Origin: Datnioides undecimradiatus
Lineage: Eukaryota > Chordata > Actinopteri > Lobotiformes > Datnioididae
NCBI GenBank assembly: GCA_008933995.1
Contig: WARS01000054.1
Location: 806,001 to 870,000 of the forward strand
Direction of reading: 5' to 3'
DNA: 64,000 nucleotides
Below, in pieces: positions 19,443-30,705 of this stretch. Position numbers and translations under genes: made by a program. Numbering within the stretch: position 1 is the stretch's first letter; each line of letters opens with the position of its first letter. Below the pieces are notes generated by a model. The model searched no databases and was not told the origin of the DNA. It worked only from the letters and a program-made list of their open reading frames with translations.

Positions 19443-19800
19443 AAGAGGTGGGCAAAGTCAGGTTAAAACATTAAAACTTCAGCAAAGATGTACAAAGTGA
19501 AGGCCCCACTTACAAGTCCCAAATCTAGTCAACAAATTAGAACCAAAAAGTTCTAATGTACTATGGATGTACTAGTCCCAAGTCAAATCCTGAAGTAAAG
19601 ACCCAGTACTCTCAAGCTAAATGCAAATCAAAATCATCAAGTCCCAAACCAAGTCTTTCTAGAGGACCAACAAGTCCCAAGTCAAGCCATAAGTTAGAAC
19701 CAAGAAGTGCCAAGTCAGACCCCAATTCAAGCCCCAAACCAAGTCTTTGGTCAAGATCAAAAAGTCCCAACTAAACCAACTAAAAGCAGAAAATGTACAG
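19443..19800. repeat. Degenerate AAGTCCCAAGTC-rich repeat
   Basis: After an AGAGGTGGGCAAAGTC opening, the words AAGTCCCAA, CAAGTCAAG and CCAAACCAAGTCTTT recur irregularly for about 300 bases. This layout (AGAGGTGGG start, then many AAGTC units) matches a dispersed fish repeat probably derived from a DNA transposon. The serine/lysine-rich open frame across it is a by-product of the repeat. Confidence 0.6.
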
Positions 19801-19977
19801 CCGTTCTTGCTCCTGAGCCAAACCTTTCACAAACTGCTGTCAGTTCATTTGTTGGCAACAGTGCTGTCCTTGTTTGCTTGTCTGCACCACAAAAGGCACC
19901 TTTCACTTTGGCTTGCCCAACATCACTGGTTTCTGTTGGACTGATTTATTGTGCACAGCCAGTGTATCATAGTCAGG

Positions 19978-20085
19978 AAAATGAATGGTAAATGGACCAA
20001 ATGTACATGGCACCTTTCTAGTCTTCCGACCACCTAAAGCACTCTACACCACATGTTAGCATGCAAGCATTCATACACTGATGCC
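19978..20085. repeat. Dispersed teleost repeat (GGTAAATGGAC ... CTTTCTAGTCTTCCGACCAC type)
   Basis: GGTAAATGGACCAAATGTAC, then GGCACCTTTCTAGTCTTCCG, ACCACCTAAAGCACTCTACA and CATTCATACACTGATGCC follow the order of a very common fish repeat. Class not assigned. Confidence 0.6.
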
Positions 20086-20589
20086 AGATGCCTACTTATA
20101 GGGAAACTAAGCCATTCAAACACATTCAAAAGCGATATGGGGTTTACTATAATGCAAAGGGATACTTCAACATGTACCCTGGAGGAGCAGTCAATTTAAG
20201 TGTTATTTTAACTTGGAAAACTGAGCGTGCATGTTTTAAAACTGAATTTGACAGTCAGAGAACAGAAATGAGTAGTCTTCCATAGACTGTTAAAAGTTAT
20301 GATCTCATGATAAATCAAGGTGCAAAAGTCATTTTTCATTTCATTGTTACTCTGAAATAGTCTGGCCTCAGACTCATACTGTGTGTTGTTATGGTTGCAT
20401 ATCGCCCTCTGCAAACACTGCATATTTAACAAAGGGGAGCCACGACAGTAGACAGAGCAAATAATCCAAACTTGCTCACCCTAACTAACCTCCACAGACT
20501 ACTGGTCCACCGATCCACCAAAATAAGAACGTGGTGATCTCGTTCATCATCCTCCAATAATATAAAGGCAACAGTCTAGGCTTTCTCTT

Positions 20590-20662
20590 ACTGAAAACTG
20601 CCCTAAGATAACTTCTATTATGATTTGGTGCCGTACAAATAAATCCTGAATTGAACTTAAAT
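20590..20662 (+). mobile_element. L2-like LINE 3' tail remnant
   Basis: CTGAAAACTGCCCTAAGATA, then TATGATTTGGTGCCGTACAA and TAAATCCTGAATTGAA resemble the 3' end of fish L2-type LINEs (GATTTGGCGCTATACAAATAAA). Only the tail is recognisable; no reverse-transcriptase frame is present. Confidence 0.55.
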
Positions 20663-21865
20663 TACCCCAGGCTGCAGATGCAAATGTTCAACCCTGTGGC
20701 AGAGGCTGATTTGATTTTTTTATATGGAGTTTTGTCGAATGTTGCAAATACATTTCATACAACTTCAGTTTGGGTTTTAGGGTTTAAAGCCAAGGTTCTA
20801 TTTTCAGGCCTAACATTCACATTCTGTTGACCAGTAATTTTAGAAACGGCTCCAATGGCTGATTTACTGATACACATGGGGTCAGCACTTTGATTTACTC
20901 ACTTCCTGTAATGTCTGTCTGTTATTTGTTCTCATGTTTTTTTCTCTTTTAATGGTTTTTCGTAACTGGTTAACATTTTCCATTGCAGATAACTCGTTTT
21001 CCACTTTTATCTGATTGATAACTAAACCTTTATATAACTTTAGATCTTTTTTTAAATAATTTCAAAATAATGCAAACTAAGCTCCTGGAGAAGAAATGTT
21101 TTTTAATGGCTCATGTAATTACGGGTCAATTGTCTTCTTTGTCTGAAACTATCCTTTTTATAACTAATTGATTAAAATGATGGATAAAGTGTTTTTGCTT
21201 TCAAATAACTATTTGGAGGGAGGCAATAATGCGAGTCGATGGTAATCTGTAAGTTGCTGATTGATGGCGTTCAGTCCAGGCCCTTAATGACCTGTCAGAT
21301 GGCGGGAAAAATGAGGTCAGGGGTCATCGGATTCAGATCAGCGGAGCTCCTGCCCACTGCCACTGTGGTCATCTCTCTCGTTGTCTCTGATAAAGACCAA
21401 CAGTGTTTGTTTTTTCGTGTGGTTCTTCATGTCGGAAGTGAAGTCGGGCCGTCCTCCAAGAGCAACATGTGAAACTAGAAATAGAAGGTTGGGATTTGCA
21501 GAGGGAAGATAAGAAATGTAGAAACAACAGCAAGAAAGGAGACCAATCTCCTGCTGGGCTGCGCCCACACTAATTACTTTTCTGAGCTCAATTAAAGTCC
21601 ATAATCACTATGCTGAGCACACCTTCCAATCATCTAAGCTTTGTCTCAGCTCGACATACTTTCAGACCATAGCACCAAACCTCAATGTTAAAGTAATCTA
21701 TTATTACACTCGATGACTGAGCTGATACCCCACCATCGTTCCCTGTCAGCCCATTTGTTATTAAAGTGCTGGAATGTGTCTGGTACTTCATCATGGTGAG
21801 CGGTGCTGAGCGGTCACTCTGCAGCAGGAGGCTGCATGACTGAGCTATGTCCTTACCTCCCCTGT

Positions 21866-21893
21866 AACACACACACACACACACACACACACA
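21866..21893. repeat. (CA)n microsatellite
   Basis: About 14 CA units. Confidence 0.9.
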
Positions 21894-24800
21894 AAACACA
21901 ACTATAAGAAAAACACAGATACACACATGCCACAAGACACATTGCACAAATGAAATGAGGCCACATACACATACTGTACCGTAAAGAGATGCATACACTC
22001 ACAGAGCTGGTGATGGCAGAGTGGCAAAGCTGATAGATGGTCTGAGAGCAGGGAGGTGTGTGTCTGGCAGGACACCATGAGTGTTAAATCTAGCCGTTAG
22101 TTTTAATACTGAAGCTCAGCTGCTTATCTTTAGCCTTCTTTAAATGAACTGTGACACACCACAGACGCACTGAGATCTATTCCTTGAATTCACCGGTTTG
22201 GTACCCTGATGACCCACTGTGTGCCCGGTTGGGAGGATATAAGCACATAAGCGCCGCTGAGCTTAACTGGAGTGATCACTACAATACAAAATCCAGAGAG
22301 AACATCCAACAGTAGGTAAGACACAAAGGTCCTGAGACAAACTGACACAGAGAGAGGGGAGAGACACTGTAAACACTGTGTGGGGGTGGACTAACAACAC
22401 ACAGGTGAAACCAATCAGTGCAGGAAGGACCATCAACACAGAGGAAACCACCACCTGTTGGTAACCTCTGCAGCTGTAGAGACACATAGGAGCTTCATTA
22501 TGTATAACTGGACTGAGTGTATGCACATCAGGGGAGACATGACAATAAGTTGCTATTCTAAAATACAATCTAACCACATTAGATCTATGAGCCTTTAAAG
22601 TCCTGCTCAGGACGCTTGAGCAGCTTCACCCTCTGCCTTCGCATTCCCCTCTTAATGCTTTGATGTTATTAAGGGTTATTACTGCAACGCTCGACGTGCG
22701 CTGTTCAACCTGATAAACATTTTTCAGAGTCAGGAGCAGGCACAAATCAAACGTTACACGACACCCTCTCAGTTTATTGTTCCAGCCTCACAGGTCCCAT
22801 CTATTTGAAACAAAATCTGAGAAAACAAGGTCGAACGCAGCAGCCGTTATCTGCGAGTTCAAGCCACGGTTCAGCGTCAAAACAAGGAGAGCACAACAGT
22901 GTTGTTACAGACCCAAAGGCCTCCAATCGCTGACATTTCCAAAGCGGTAACTGAATACATTTGTAGCATAATGGAACTTGGCAGGTCGTTCTGGGCCTGT
23001 GATTTAGAGGGCCGTGCTCCTGTGGATGTGTATGTGAGATAGAGCTCTGAGCTCATACACGAGGCTTGTTACTGTTAAAACGTTTGAGATTTACCCACAA
23101 ACCCAAAACTTGCATTTCGAAACAAGACATTAAAGCAGAGAAAGACACGAGGGGAGAGAAAGAGACGGAGATCATGGTTGTGACAGGTTTATAGGATCCC
23201 CCGGAGTGAGAAAGAGTTCTCCATCAGCAACCCACCGAGGGAGGGACTCACACACCGACACCTCTAGTCTGTGTGCGTCTGTGTCCGTGTGACCCAGACC
23301 CGAGCTCCAGGCCCCAGCTCCATCAATAACAAAATGGCTTCGTCTTCTGGCGTGGAGTGCAGAGGCAACCGCACACACACCCTCTAACACACGCACACAC
23401 ACATTCCTGTAGATATATAGGCATCAGTGACAGTGTCGGTCTGTGGGAGGACCATGTACCTATAAGATGTTAAAGCCTTCTCAGGAAATCAGAAACGTAT
23501 GTCTGCCGCCACGGTGGTCCTCCGTGGAGGATAATTCTGTCACAGCACAGTCCACAGAGTATCACAGAGCCGAGCGGCCCCTCTATCTCTCGCTTCATCC
23601 TATCTTTACCTCTCTTATCCTTTCTCTGCCTGGGTCCCCTACTGTACTCGCGCTGGGTCAAAGAGCACTGTCAGGTATTTTGTCTCAGGGACTTGCCTTG
23701 AAGAGCCAGACAACAGATTTTTATTCAATTTGTCAGGATTTCAGCCTGATATTGACCGACTTAAAGAGCTGAAAGGTAATTCAATCATCAAAATACAGGG
23801 AGTAATTTAGTACCTAACATGTTTTAAATCACTGATTTGACTGAATACTTTAAGAAGTCTTACCAAAGTCAAGATTTTTCCATTTTTGGGATCAGAGGGA
23901 ACTGAAAGCCCAGAAAATGATGCATTTGTCTAGTTATGTAAGGAGAAATTCATATTGTTGGAACCCAAGCTGAGACAAATAGTAGCTACTATGTTGAGCT
24001 AATGTTGTTGATGGTTGTTAACATTAAAATGTGTGGCAAATAAATGATTGAGGTTTTCAATGCTGATTGATGGCCTGTCACCACCAGATATATGACTCTG
24101 TATTTCACAGTAAACAGATTTTAAATCTGGTGTCTGGTGTGACATTTCCATGACGGATCAAAGGATAGGCCAGAGCTACGAGGATTTTGGCAGAGCCCAT
24201 GACGTCAGACAGATATTTCACAAACCTCTACATGCCCTGTCACTGAAGTGATGTTGTGTCCATTGGCAACCTTGTTATAAAAGATAAATATAATTTATTG
24301 TGTGCCTTTTACATGATCCACCTCCTACCATAATGAAAAACACGTCAAAGTTCAGGTCCGTCTATTCTAAAAGATTCTGGTTTAGGGCTTTTTTCCACAT
24401 ATCAGTGTGTAACTATCAGGACAAAGGTCTTATAGACAGGTGTGTAGAATGGAAAAAGTCTGGATGGAAGAAACCTCAGAATCCTGCAACACTGTGTAGT
24501 CACTTTAAAGTCATCAATTCATTCAGATAAATGTAAGTCTGAGGATTGAATTCTGCTTAATAAAATGAGCGATTGGCAATGTGCAATTCTCATAAAGCCT
24601 AAAGCTTATTGAGGTGAAAGTGCAAATTGAAAATGTGCCAAATATTTATGGTGGTTAAAGCGAACCAGTTGTCACATTTGCGAGAAACACAAGGCAGAAA
24701 CATGCTTCAGCTTTATCTGAACACATCTTACGAGAGGTCTAACAGATCGACATGTGACCTTTAAATGCTGCAAAACACCAGATGTGGTGCTGCAGTCATG

Positions 24801-26098
24801 CCCAAAGAAGAACTCACAATCTGCAGCATCATGCACCGATGCGGTATAAAGTCTTTTGTGGTTAGGCTGCTGTTGAAACTGGTTGCACACACTGTCCATC
24901 GGAGTAAACAGTATATTTATGTAGGAGGTGAGGTTAAACAGTACAAACCCCCCCCCGGTTGTTACCATAGTTACAGCTGCTGGTGGTCAACAGAGAGCAA
25001 GCACAGAGGGAAGTAAGGAGACTAGAAAACACATTTTAAGAAAAAGACCTTTTCGTTCAAGACTTTAACATGAATGTCTAATGGTCTAAAAGTGCTAATG
25101 ATTTAAACAAGAGCCCATTCAGGCCTTACTTTCACAACCCCTGGCCTTCCATCTTCCTCTCCACCTTTTGCTGTATATGTTTCCTTCCTTCCCATAATGC
25201 TCCCTTTCACCGCGTCTCTGATCTCTATACGCAGACGAGCACATCGGAAAGATAACTCATAACTTGTGGAGTGTGATAAGTGGTTGAAAAGGGAGAGTTG
25301 GCTGGAGCATGAGGTCTGGGCTTATTTAAGAGCCTATAAAATGATGTGGAGGGCGACCTTTCAACTCTGCTAACCTTTGACAGCGGGGCAACGTTTCAGA
25401 GATTATCTTCTCCGCTCTGCTCTCTCCTCGCGGGTGAAAGACGAGCAGACCGTAGGTGTGTGTTGAACACAAGTGATTCACAGCTGAGGACACACTCTCA
25501 GAGAGACTTGGAGTGCAGTCAGTCATGCCGAGCCCCGCTAAGGAAAGGTGAAGCCTGTTATTTATCAGCGTCGTGAGGTTTCACCGCAGTAAAAATGTGC
25601 AGAGATAGAAACCGCAGAAGACAAACGGCACGACGATATTTCAAAGCTGCGAATAAGAAACGCTACGTGAAGAAAACAGTAAAACACTGAGAGGTTTTAG
25701 TTTAGATGTCTGTTGTTTGCTTTTCTTTTAATTCTACTGATGTGTTCAACTGTTAAAGGGGTAGTTCGCTGATTTACTGTGTGTATAAACTCACACATAT
25801 CCTGTAGCCGATGGGAGACTTTGGTTTGGGAGGAATGGATTAAGACAAGTATTCTACGTAGCTCAAACTCGGCTTGATACAATGAGATGGAAAACCACGA
25901 TGGTTCAAGTGAGCTGTCATTTTTGTTATTGTAGTTTTACTTGTTTGTTGTTTTACTGCACAATGAATGTGACCACAGAACAATGGTGGTGGTAAATGAA
26001 ATGACGTCAACAGGTGGGGGTCCTGTTATTATCTCTACATCCACAGGAGTCTGAACTTTACTGCAGTAGATGAACTGAAAGGAATAAGTCACTGTAGT

Positions 26099-26869
26099 TT
26101 AAAGGGGACATATTATGAAAAACACCTTTTTTCTTGTCTATACGTATTTAAACTAGTCCCCCCTCAGCCGACCAACACAGAGAATGAGGAAGGCAGACAA
26201 GTCCTGCATCGTCTCTGCAGCTCTCCCGCTGGTAAAATGGGTCCTACAGGCCGTTCAGATCCAGCTGCTGTTGTTACGTAGCCACAGGAGTGATTTACAT
26301 AGGCCGTCCTCCTCTGAGTGAAACCACTGAGAGGGGACGTTCATCCCGCTAGGTGAAGTTCTCTGTTTCCAGCGGTAAGCTAGTGGTGTGTCGAGATGTG
26401 GTCGGTCAGAACCAGACATGCAGGTTGCTCTGTTGTTGTCCAACACAAATGCCTATATTCTGTCCCAGCCCCAGAAGACCAGAGGAGACCGTGGCTGCGT
26501 TTTATTTTTTTATTCTTTTCAACCGTTTCCTCCGCTGTTCACAGTCAGATTCTGGGTCATAGCTATAGTGTATAGCCGCAGGCCGTTCATCAGGAGCGGT
26601 AGCCATGTTGGATACCGGTCCTGCACCGCTCTGCACCCTCCCCCTCCATATGTCATTCAGGCAGCCAATCAGCGCAGCGCCTTATTGTCTATGCCGAGTT
26701 CTGAGTGGGTGGGGAGGCTATGATAATGAAAGTAGAGAGTGGGAGACTGCAGACCCTCCTCAGAGGCTGAACTTCAGATTTCTTTTGCAAAAAATTTCAA
26801 AAGTTTGTTTTTAAGACACCCAGGACCTGTTTAAAACAGCTCTCAGCTGCCATAACGTGTCCCCTTTAA
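26099..26869. mobile_element. TTAA-flanked non-autonomous DNA transposon (piggyBac-like MITE)
   Basis: The ends are inverted: AGGGGACATATTATG at 26103-26117 and CATAACGTGTCCCCT at 26851-26865 (13 of 15 bases match when one is reversed). Each end is flanked directly by TTAA (26099-26102 and 26866-26869). The TTAA duplication and inverted ends fit the piggyBac superfamily. The 763-bp interior has no transposase frame. AAAGGGGACATATTATG ends are a pattern I know from fish dispersed repeats. A copy this size with both ends and target duplication suggests a fairly recent insertion. Confidence 0.8.
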
Positions 26870-27026
26870 GACCACGTCAAATTTTAGTATCAGAATTTAA
26901 ATTAAATCAAAGATTTTAATAAAATAACTAAGATAAGTTTAGTTGCCAGTTTATTAGGTACGTTATAGCTATAGTTATAACTAATGTTATATAATCCCAA
27001 ATTCCTTAAGGTTATAATGATCAGGC

Positions 27027-27054
<28 letters not shown>
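27027..27054. repeat. (TA)n microsatellite
   Basis: 14 TA units, followed by further ATATTTGATAT-type sequence to about 27085. Confidence 0.95.
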
Positions 27055-27058
<4 letters not shown>

Positions 27059-28729
27059 TTGATATATATTTGATATTTGATATTTTATTATACTGACAGG
27101 TAAATCTAAACAATACTTTTAAGAGGTTTTGATCACTAGTATCATCATGGAGGATTGTTTTTAGGAGTGGGACCCATTTTTTTTTTGTTTGTTTGTTTAC
27201 CAGAAAAAATACGCACCTTTAAAGGACCATACACATGGTTTTGCAAGTGTTAGTGTGTTTGCTACATATCTCGCAACCCTTTAATGTAAATGTTTTATAC
27301 TGCTGTGGACTTTTTTATATCCCAGGCAGTTGTTCCTTGTGTCATCGCAGTAAACAACAGGTTTGTGTTCATTTTTGTCAATGATGCATTATTTATTATT
27401 TGTTGTTGTCAGTGGAACCAGTCTTAACTTTATTATCAGTGATAGTCTATGACTATAACTATGACTAAAACTAATACAGACCTGATGTAACTGCAACTGA
27501 TTAAACGATTAAGCAAGATTTAGGAGTCTGCAGATTGATTTTCAAAACCAATCAATGGAAAGCAATGGAAAATCATGCATTTAGGCATCTGGTCAGCAAA
27601 AAATGTAGCTGTAAATTAGTGTTCAAACATAATACAGTGCTATGGCCCCTTAAGACTCAGTGCATTCAGACTAAGAAGCAGTAGTTTGAAAGATGTGTTT
27701 TACCTATGTGAACTGTCTTTATCTGAACAAGAACAGATTACTCTTTAAAATTAAACGAAGCATGAATGTTGAATATGTTTTCGCGGAGTTGCCACAGAGA
27801 GAAAGAGGAAAGAGGTGAGTTAAGAGTTCTTTTCACAATAATCTGCTCATTTAAGGGGTTTTTTTGGGTTGTTTTTTTTTTTTACAGGGCCAAAGGAGCA
27901 GCTGCACGTCTTCACTTTAAGACTACAGAGTACACTCAGAGTGCCAGGATTGCACTCAGCCTCCGTCTCAGCAGACATCCACTGCACCGTTTAATACGAC
28001 TTCCCGACCAGATTTACTGTGATGGCTTTTGAGGCAAAGAGGTATAATATGACAAAACATGGCCCCATAACCCCGGGATATTCAACAATGTTTAGTGGTG
28101 AGACCCATTTAGCTGGAGGATTGGCAAATATATTGCTTTCCTCCCTTCTCATGTACAGAATTTCAATAAAATAGGGCAGTAAATCAGGCTTGAATTCAAA
28201 CTTGTGACTGCTCTTTTACTGTACGGGCCTCTGTATTTGAGCTGGGGGGGGGCTGTGGTTGTGTGAGTGTCTGCATACTGTCTATTGCTGCATTGTGCTG
28301 TGTTGTCATTAGCATTTCATCAACGCAAGGCTTCAACCTCTGTTTAAGCTAAAAAAAAATTTAAAAAACTCCTCGAGGCTCAAGAAACGATATACTTGCA
28401 CTCAGCTTACTTTGTTGTTTTGCTGAAATACAGGAAGTGTAACAGCAGGTGATGTACAGCAGACATACAGAATCTTAAATGTCCATGATACAAGTGTCTA
28501 TGATGTGTAAAGTGCTTTTTTCTTAAGTCAGAGGGGTTATTTTAAAATCAAACAACACACACACACACAATTCGGTGTGTGTGCCGGGGGACACGTTGAT
28601 GGAATGTGAATGTCAGCGGTCTCTTTATTTACTCTCCATATAAAACACTGAGCAGTAATTAACAGCAGGTATCCTCCCTAGGCAGAGGGTAATTGACTGT
28701 TTCAAAGTGCCATCACTTCATAACCCAGG

Positions 28730-28730
<1 letters not shown>

Positions 28731-28769
<39 letters not shown>
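28731..28769. repeat. (TG)n microsatellite
   Basis: About 19 TG units. Confidence 0.95.
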
Positions 28770-28772
<3 letters not shown>

Positions 28773-28939
28773 TGTGCGTGTGTGTTTAAGAGGGAGAATA
28801 GAGAGTCAGAAACTGTATGTGAGAGAGAAACCCAATGTGTATGTGTTTGTGTATGAGAGTGTATTAAAATTAACTCCTTTATATTCCACGTCTCCCCCAC
28901 CTCTCCTCCCCTCCCCTCCCTTCCTCCCAATAAGGATAA

Positions 28940-29330
28940 GGGTCAGCGGTGGTGGGCAGAGCCACTCAAACGCTCCAGATTTCTTTATGGGCGCATTAAC
29001 ATTCAGGCGTATTCATTATCAGTAAGTGTAGTAAGATGGACCAAGCGGAGACCCTGTGCCACCATCAAAATGTGCGCTGTTAATTTTAATACGTGAGCTG
29101 AATGTTTGGGGGAGCTCCAGTGAGCCGAGGCCTCTTTTCTTTCATCAAGTCGACAGGAAGCACCTTTGGGTCTTGAGCCAATGGCAGAGACTTTCCCGTC
29201 CACGGACCTGTCCTGCACCGGGATTTTGAACAATTACAAAGCGTTTTGCATGAGAGACACATGACAGCAGCATGACCTTTCGCATAAATAACATTCGTAC
29301 TTTTCCTAATTCCCTTTTATTGCTGCTCCA
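28940..29330. promoter_or_regulatory. Candidate conserved non-coding element
   Basis: Complex non-repetitive sequence including GGGCGCATTAACATTCAGGC, GTTAATTTTAATACGTGAGC, GAACAATTACAAAGCG and TTTCGCATAAATAACATTCG. It lies between a TG microsatellite and plain intergenic DNA. It is not coding on either strand. Confidence 0.3.
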
Positions 29331-30169
29331 GAAAAACAGTCCTCCCTGGTCTGTTTCCTGTATGCACCTTAACCCTTCCATGCAAAGAGAGGCCAGATCT
29401 TAAACCGACACCCTTAAACTAATGTCGGCGGTGGACTGAGGACATTTCTGGTGGGACCACGAACACAGCCACCGTCACACACAGAGAGCTGCGGTGCTTT
29501 TGCACGTCAGCCACCAAGGTGAACCTATCCTTTACAGCCATGTTGTGAAACCTGACCTATTAAATGCAAATTAATCCCGCCGCAGGAACCGGTGACCAGA
29601 ACCAAGGGTCACTGAGAGAAAGTGGCTGGTGACATATGAAGAGTTTAAAACTGGGAACGTAGGAACTCAACACAGCCACAAAAGTTTTTTAAAGGACATT
29701 CTGTCTGAGGCCTGAAACATCAACAATGCCAAAGAAAGTTTCAGCCAGAGTTTGGTAAATCCTCTTGTTTTTAGTAGCTGTGGCTTTGGTCTCTGTCTGC
29801 TGGGGGTTTCAGTACCTGATCTGTCTTAGAATAAATCTGTTTTCTCATTTACTTACAAGTAACCGGACTGCAGGTACCATAAATATCCTGTAACTCTCCT
29901 GATTCACCCAAACTGCGACAGCATCCTGTAACCTGACCCCCAGAGAACCAAGATCATTTCAGTCTTTACTGCTCCGTTTCAATATGTTTACTTAGAAAAC
30001 CTTTATTGTACCTGCTTCCTAAAGCTGTGCCAGTTCATTAAAGTCCATCAGACATGTACTGCTGGACGTCTGTAGCAGTCAAACCAATGAGAAGTCAAGG
30101 AAGTCTGGCTAGTTGCTTCATGCTCACACAGAGCCATGTGTTCTTTCCTCTGTCGCCCTCACAGGGAAC

Positions 30170-30460
30170 ATAAAGTTAACGAGAGGTTTGTGTCAGCATG
30201 TGTTAATTACACTGTATGTTTGCTAATTGATTTTTGTTAATTAGTGTTCTGACGTGCTAATTGTTATCTCTTAATTTATGTTAATAGGTGTAACAGACTC
30301 TAACTGGTTATGTCTCAACTCGTAATTGCCCGGACAACAAGCAGCAGAAAACAGCATGGTGTCGACCAAAGGTGCCTCCACAATTAGAGCTCCTCTGAGA
30401 CATGCTCCCTGATTGGCCTAATTAACGTTAATTAGCGTGTTGCAGGCCTTTTAAACCACC
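30170..30460. promoter_or_regulatory. Candidate conserved non-coding element rich in TAATT cores
   Basis: About ten TAATT/AATTA homeodomain cores in 290 bases (GTTAATTACACTG, GCTAATTGATTTTTG, TTAATTAGTG, GCTAATTGTTATC, CTAATTAACGTTAATTAGCG). The last is a near-palindrome of two TTAATTA sites. No coding frame. The regulatory role is inference. Confidence 0.35.
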
Positions 30461-30693
30461 AGCGGTGCTTGGCCTTTGCTGTTTATTTGTCTGGCTGTTT
30501 GCTTGGACATGCATGACATACTGTGGGTACCTGTAAACCAAAGAGAACGCATACTGGCTTAGTTTCAATAAATTTGTCCGTGCCTATAAAAACAGCCAGC
30601 TGATGGAGGGTTCACTGTGCCAAGTTCTGTTGCTCTGGTCAGTGAGACAGTGGAGGGCTGTTCTTCCACTGTTGATCAAATGTATTTGTGACC

Positions 30694-30705
30694 GGGGGGG
30701 GGGGG
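30694..30705. repeat. Poly-G run (G12)
   Basis: Twelve G in a row. Similar runs are G12 at 48753-48764 and C9 at 24948-24956. Confidence 0.9.

Noticed and set aside
24300-24530. 76-codon frame with a faint zinc-binding-like W...P...CSHF pattern
   Set aside because: Too weak; the expected cysteine pair and spacing of a THAP-type domain are absent.
26388-26723. 111-codon frame
   Set aside because: Lies wholly inside the TTAA-flanked element and resembles no transposase.
28693-29025. 110-codon frame with a VCVCVC run
   Set aside because: Driven by a (TG)n microsatellite; no conserved sequence after it.
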